From an uncultured Planctomycetaceae bacterium (GTDB taxonomy: Bacteria > Planctomycetota > Planctomycetia > Pirellulales > Pirellulaceae): a stretch of 6,871 nt of DNA. Under the pieces are notes generated by a model. That model had not been told where the DNA came from and made no database searches. It saw nothing but the letters and a program-made list of their open reading frames with translations. This document shows positions 5,366 to 6,871 of the stretch, in pieces (position 1 is the stretch's first letter; each line of letters opens with the position of its first letter). Location: positions 1-6,871 of the forward strand of contig CALBTA010000571.1 in assembly GCA_937967755.1 (NCBI GenBank), written 5' to 3'. Position numbers and translations under genes: made by a program.

Positions 5366-5393
5366 CCCGGTAGAACTGGTTCATTCTGCCGGG
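5366..5393 (+). terminator. Hairpin after the DUF1559 ORF, possible terminator without a T-run
   Basis: CCCGGTAGAA (5366-5375) pairs with TTCTGCCGGG (5384-5393), giving ten pairs including one G-U, around an 8-nt loop. It lies 59 bp after the stop of the fusion ORF. No T-run follows, so intrinsic termination is uncertain; it may instead stabilise the mRNA 3' end. The rest of 5307-5480 shows a weak bulged hairpin around the palindrome AATGCGCATT (about 5321-5346) and no gene. Confidence 0.5.
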
Positions 5394-5480
5394 TAGGATG
5401 CTGACACGCCTTCGCGTTGTACCTTTCGACGCCGTTAAGACAAATCTTCTCTCGAATTTCGAAAAGAAAGCCGTAGAGCC

Positions 5481-6272
5481 ATGACCACCCGCATGATCAA
5501 GAACCTCGCCTTCGCATCTATTACCAGCCTCGTCTCGCTCGCAATCGCTGGCTGCTGCTGTTGTATGGGTAACTTGGACCCGTCGAAACCGCTGCCTCCA
5601 GAGATGCAAGCAATCGTCGATGAGATCGAAAGTTACGGCGGATCGGCGACGGTTATTTTTGGAGAAGTGACCGACGTCGACTTGAGTGATACAGGTTTTC
5701 CCCAGGCTGATTTGGTCAAGCTTGAGAAGCTGACATCGCTAACAAGCCTGTCGCTCAACGGGCTGGGGCTGGATGATTCAGCGCTGCAGCATCTGCGCCC
5801 GCTGACCAAGCTGACCACTTTGAACATCTATGAAAACACGCTGACCGGTGCGACGCTCGACCAGCTTTCTGGTATGACGAGGCTCCAAGACCTGGACTTG
5901 GACTACAATCCGATTACCGACGACGGGGTGGCGCACCTAGCCAAGATACGCAGCCTGGAAACGATCTTCCTGACTGACAGCGAAGTTACCGATGCCGGTA
6001 TCGCCCATCTGCGGTCACACCCGAGCCTCGACTCCATCATTCTCGACAACTGCAACATTACGGACGCCTGCATTGCCGACCTGAAGACGATTTCCAATCT
6101 CTACGAGTTGAGCTTGACGGACAACGCGATCACTGATGCCAGTGTTGATCAACTCAAGACGATGTCCGGCCTATCGCACCTTTACATCGACGGTACGCAA
6201 ATCAGCGAAGACGGGTACCGGCAGTTGAAGGCGGCGCTGCCCGAATGTGATATCACGAACGACTATGAGTGA
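5481..6272 (+). CDS. Leucine-rich-repeat lipoprotein with Cys cluster
   Basis: The product has 263 residues. The signal peptide (KNLAFASITSLVSLAIAGC) ends in the lipobox I22-A23-G24-C25, and C25 is followed by three more cysteines (25-28). A short spacer with PLPPEMQAIVDEIESYGG (37-54) leads into seven leucine-rich repeats of exactly 24 residues, beginning at 84, 108, 132, 156, 180, 204 and 228. Their shared core is LxxLxxLxLxxxxITDxGxxxL. The repeats should form a curved solenoid, usually a protein-binding surface, outside the cytoplasmic membrane. The end DITNDYE follows the last repeat, so the protein is solenoid plus anchor. ATG 5481 was taken; M5 (5493) is an alternative and neither has a good Shine-Dalgarno. 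A close paralog begins 66 bp downstream. The binding partner is unknown. Confidence 0.88.
   Translation: MTTRMIKNLAFASITSLVSLAIAGCCCCMGNLDPSKPLPPEMQAIVDEIESYGGSATVIFGEVTDVDLSDTGFPQADLVKLEKLTSLTSLSLNGLGLDDSALQHLRPLTKLTTLNIYENTLTGATLDQLSGMTRLQDLDLDYNPITDDGVAHLAKIRSLETIFLTDSEVTDAGIAHLRSHPSLDSIILDNCNITDACIADLKTISNLYELSLTDNAITDASVDQLKTMSGLSHLYIDGTQISEDGYRQLKAALPECDITNDYE
5730..6233 (+). repeat. Seven 72-nt / 24-residue leucine-rich repeats
   Basis: The segment is seven units of exactly 72 nt without insertions or deletions. The amino-acid consensus is kept (L at unit positions 1, 4, 7 and 9, T-D near 15-16, L near 22), while the DNA has diverged, so these are old internal duplications and not a recent DNA array. 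Unit 5 contains C191 and C197, the only cysteines in the solenoid core. Confidence 0.8.
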
Positions 6273-6338
6273 TTCCTATCGTAGTACTTCCATCTGTTTG
6301 TTTCATCGTTCTCTTTACCTAACCAAAATCTAGCTGCC

Positions 6339-6871
6339 ATGCGCCGTTCAGCACTTTTCAATCTTCTGTCAGTAGGGTTTCTCTCCCTGGTTTCCATCAC
6401 AATCGCGGGGTGCTGCTGTTGTTGCGGGGACACCAGCGGAATCAATCTGCCGTCACCCGCCGAACTTCCGCCTGAGATTCAGTTGATAGTCGATGAATTG
6501 GAAGCCGACGACCACTATGTGACTGTCGAGAACGGCAAGGTGACAGGCATTGACATCGGCAGCAAGGACAAAACGCCCGCCCTGCTGGAGAAGTTGCCGA
6601 AGCTGTCGACGCTGGTCAGCTTGACCATGAACGACATGAATCTGAACGACGAAGACCTCGATCACATTCCGTCACTCACGAACCTAGAGATGCTGGAACT
6701 GTACGGGAACAATTTGACCGGGGCATCGCTCGATCGTTTGAGCGGCATGCAAAAGCTGACGCATCTCGATCTTGATGACAACCCTGTCACTGACGACGGT
6801 CTGCAGCATATCGGAAACCTTTCCAATCTGGTTCCGCTGTACCTGAGTTCCACCGAAGTTACCGATGCGGG
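6339..6871 (+). CDS. Second leucine-rich-repeat lipoprotein, tandem paralog, cut by window end
   Basis: The frame is open from ATG 6339 to the window end, giving 177 full codons plus a partial Gly codon. The signal peptide (MRRSALFNLLSVGFLSLVSI) ends in lipobox I22-A23-G24-C25, followed by four more cysteines, so a run of five. The linker LPPEIQLIVDELEADD parallels LPPEMQAIVDEIESY of the upstream gene. Repeats of 24 residues begin at 89, 113, 137 and 161; over the aligned repeats about half of the residues are identical to the upstream paralog by eye, highest in repeat two (NLTGASLDRLSGM versus TLTGATLDQLSGM). It clearly arose by tandem duplication. No Shine-Dalgarno is seen in the 66-bp gap (6273-6338), which has no other feature I can support. 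The missing end probably holds about three more repeats. Confidence 0.87.
   Translation, partial: MRRSALFNLLSVGFLSLVSITIAGCCCCCGDTSGINLPSPAELPPEIQLIVDELEADDHYVTVENGKVTGIDIGSKDKTPALLEKLPKLSTLVSLTMNDMNLNDEDLDHIPSLTNLEMLELYGNNLTGASLDRLSGMQKLTHLDLDDNPVTDDGLQHIGNLSNLVPLYLSSTEVTDA

Overview
The window looks like a chromosomal segment from a member of the Planctomycetota, probably the Pirellula/Rhodopirellula/Blastopirellula side. No marker gene is present, so this rests on gene content. It has a prepilin-like DUF1559 protein with an H-X9-DG tail, a PEP-CTERM protein, a small lipoprotein with a carboxypeptidase-regulatory-like fold, Cys-rich LRR lipoproteins and a four-helix-bundle (S23/23S-rRNA-IVP) domain. 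Ribosome-binding sites are mostly weak, and G+C is moderate.

Layout. (1) Positions 1-2465, minus strand: a two-gene unit with a NodU/CmcH-type carbamoyltransferase fused in frame to an SxtJ-like membrane domain, followed after 13 bp by a DUF5989 (SxtK-like) small membrane protein that runs off the window. (2) Positions 2466-2690: a divergent control region with a perfect 24-bp palindrome, an extra copy of its half-site, a hairpin and a near-consensus sigma-54 promoter pointing right. (3) Positions 2691-3444: a PEP-CTERM protein with a discoidin-like domain, closed by a strong intrinsic terminator. (4) Positions 3478-5306: a small lipoprotein, then a 452-residue ORF that joins an S23/IVP four-helix bundle to a DUF1559 prepilin-like protein. 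(5) Positions 5481-6871: two tandem paralogous LRR lipoproteins, the second cut by the window end.

The most notable part is 3913-4350. The four-helix-bundle coding segment sits exactly between the arms of a 31-nt polypurine/polypyrimidine inverted repeat (27 of 31 matches), with no stop codon before the downstream gene. This resembles the intervening-sequence elements of 23S rRNA, where an S23/IVP gene lies in the loop of a long stem. Here the element sits inside a protein-coding locus, supplies the start codon and Shine-Dalgarno sequence, and creates a fusion. Its left arm is also the ribosome-binding site, so mRNA folding could control translation. Prepilin peptidase would be expected to split the fusion at G139/F140.

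How the genes relate: most products act at or beyond the cytoplasmic membrane (PEP-CTERM, prepilin-like and lipoprotein products). The minus-strand unit is probably a carbamoylation module for a secondary metabolite or a surface glycan. No pathway links all the blocks; they read as separate transcription units.
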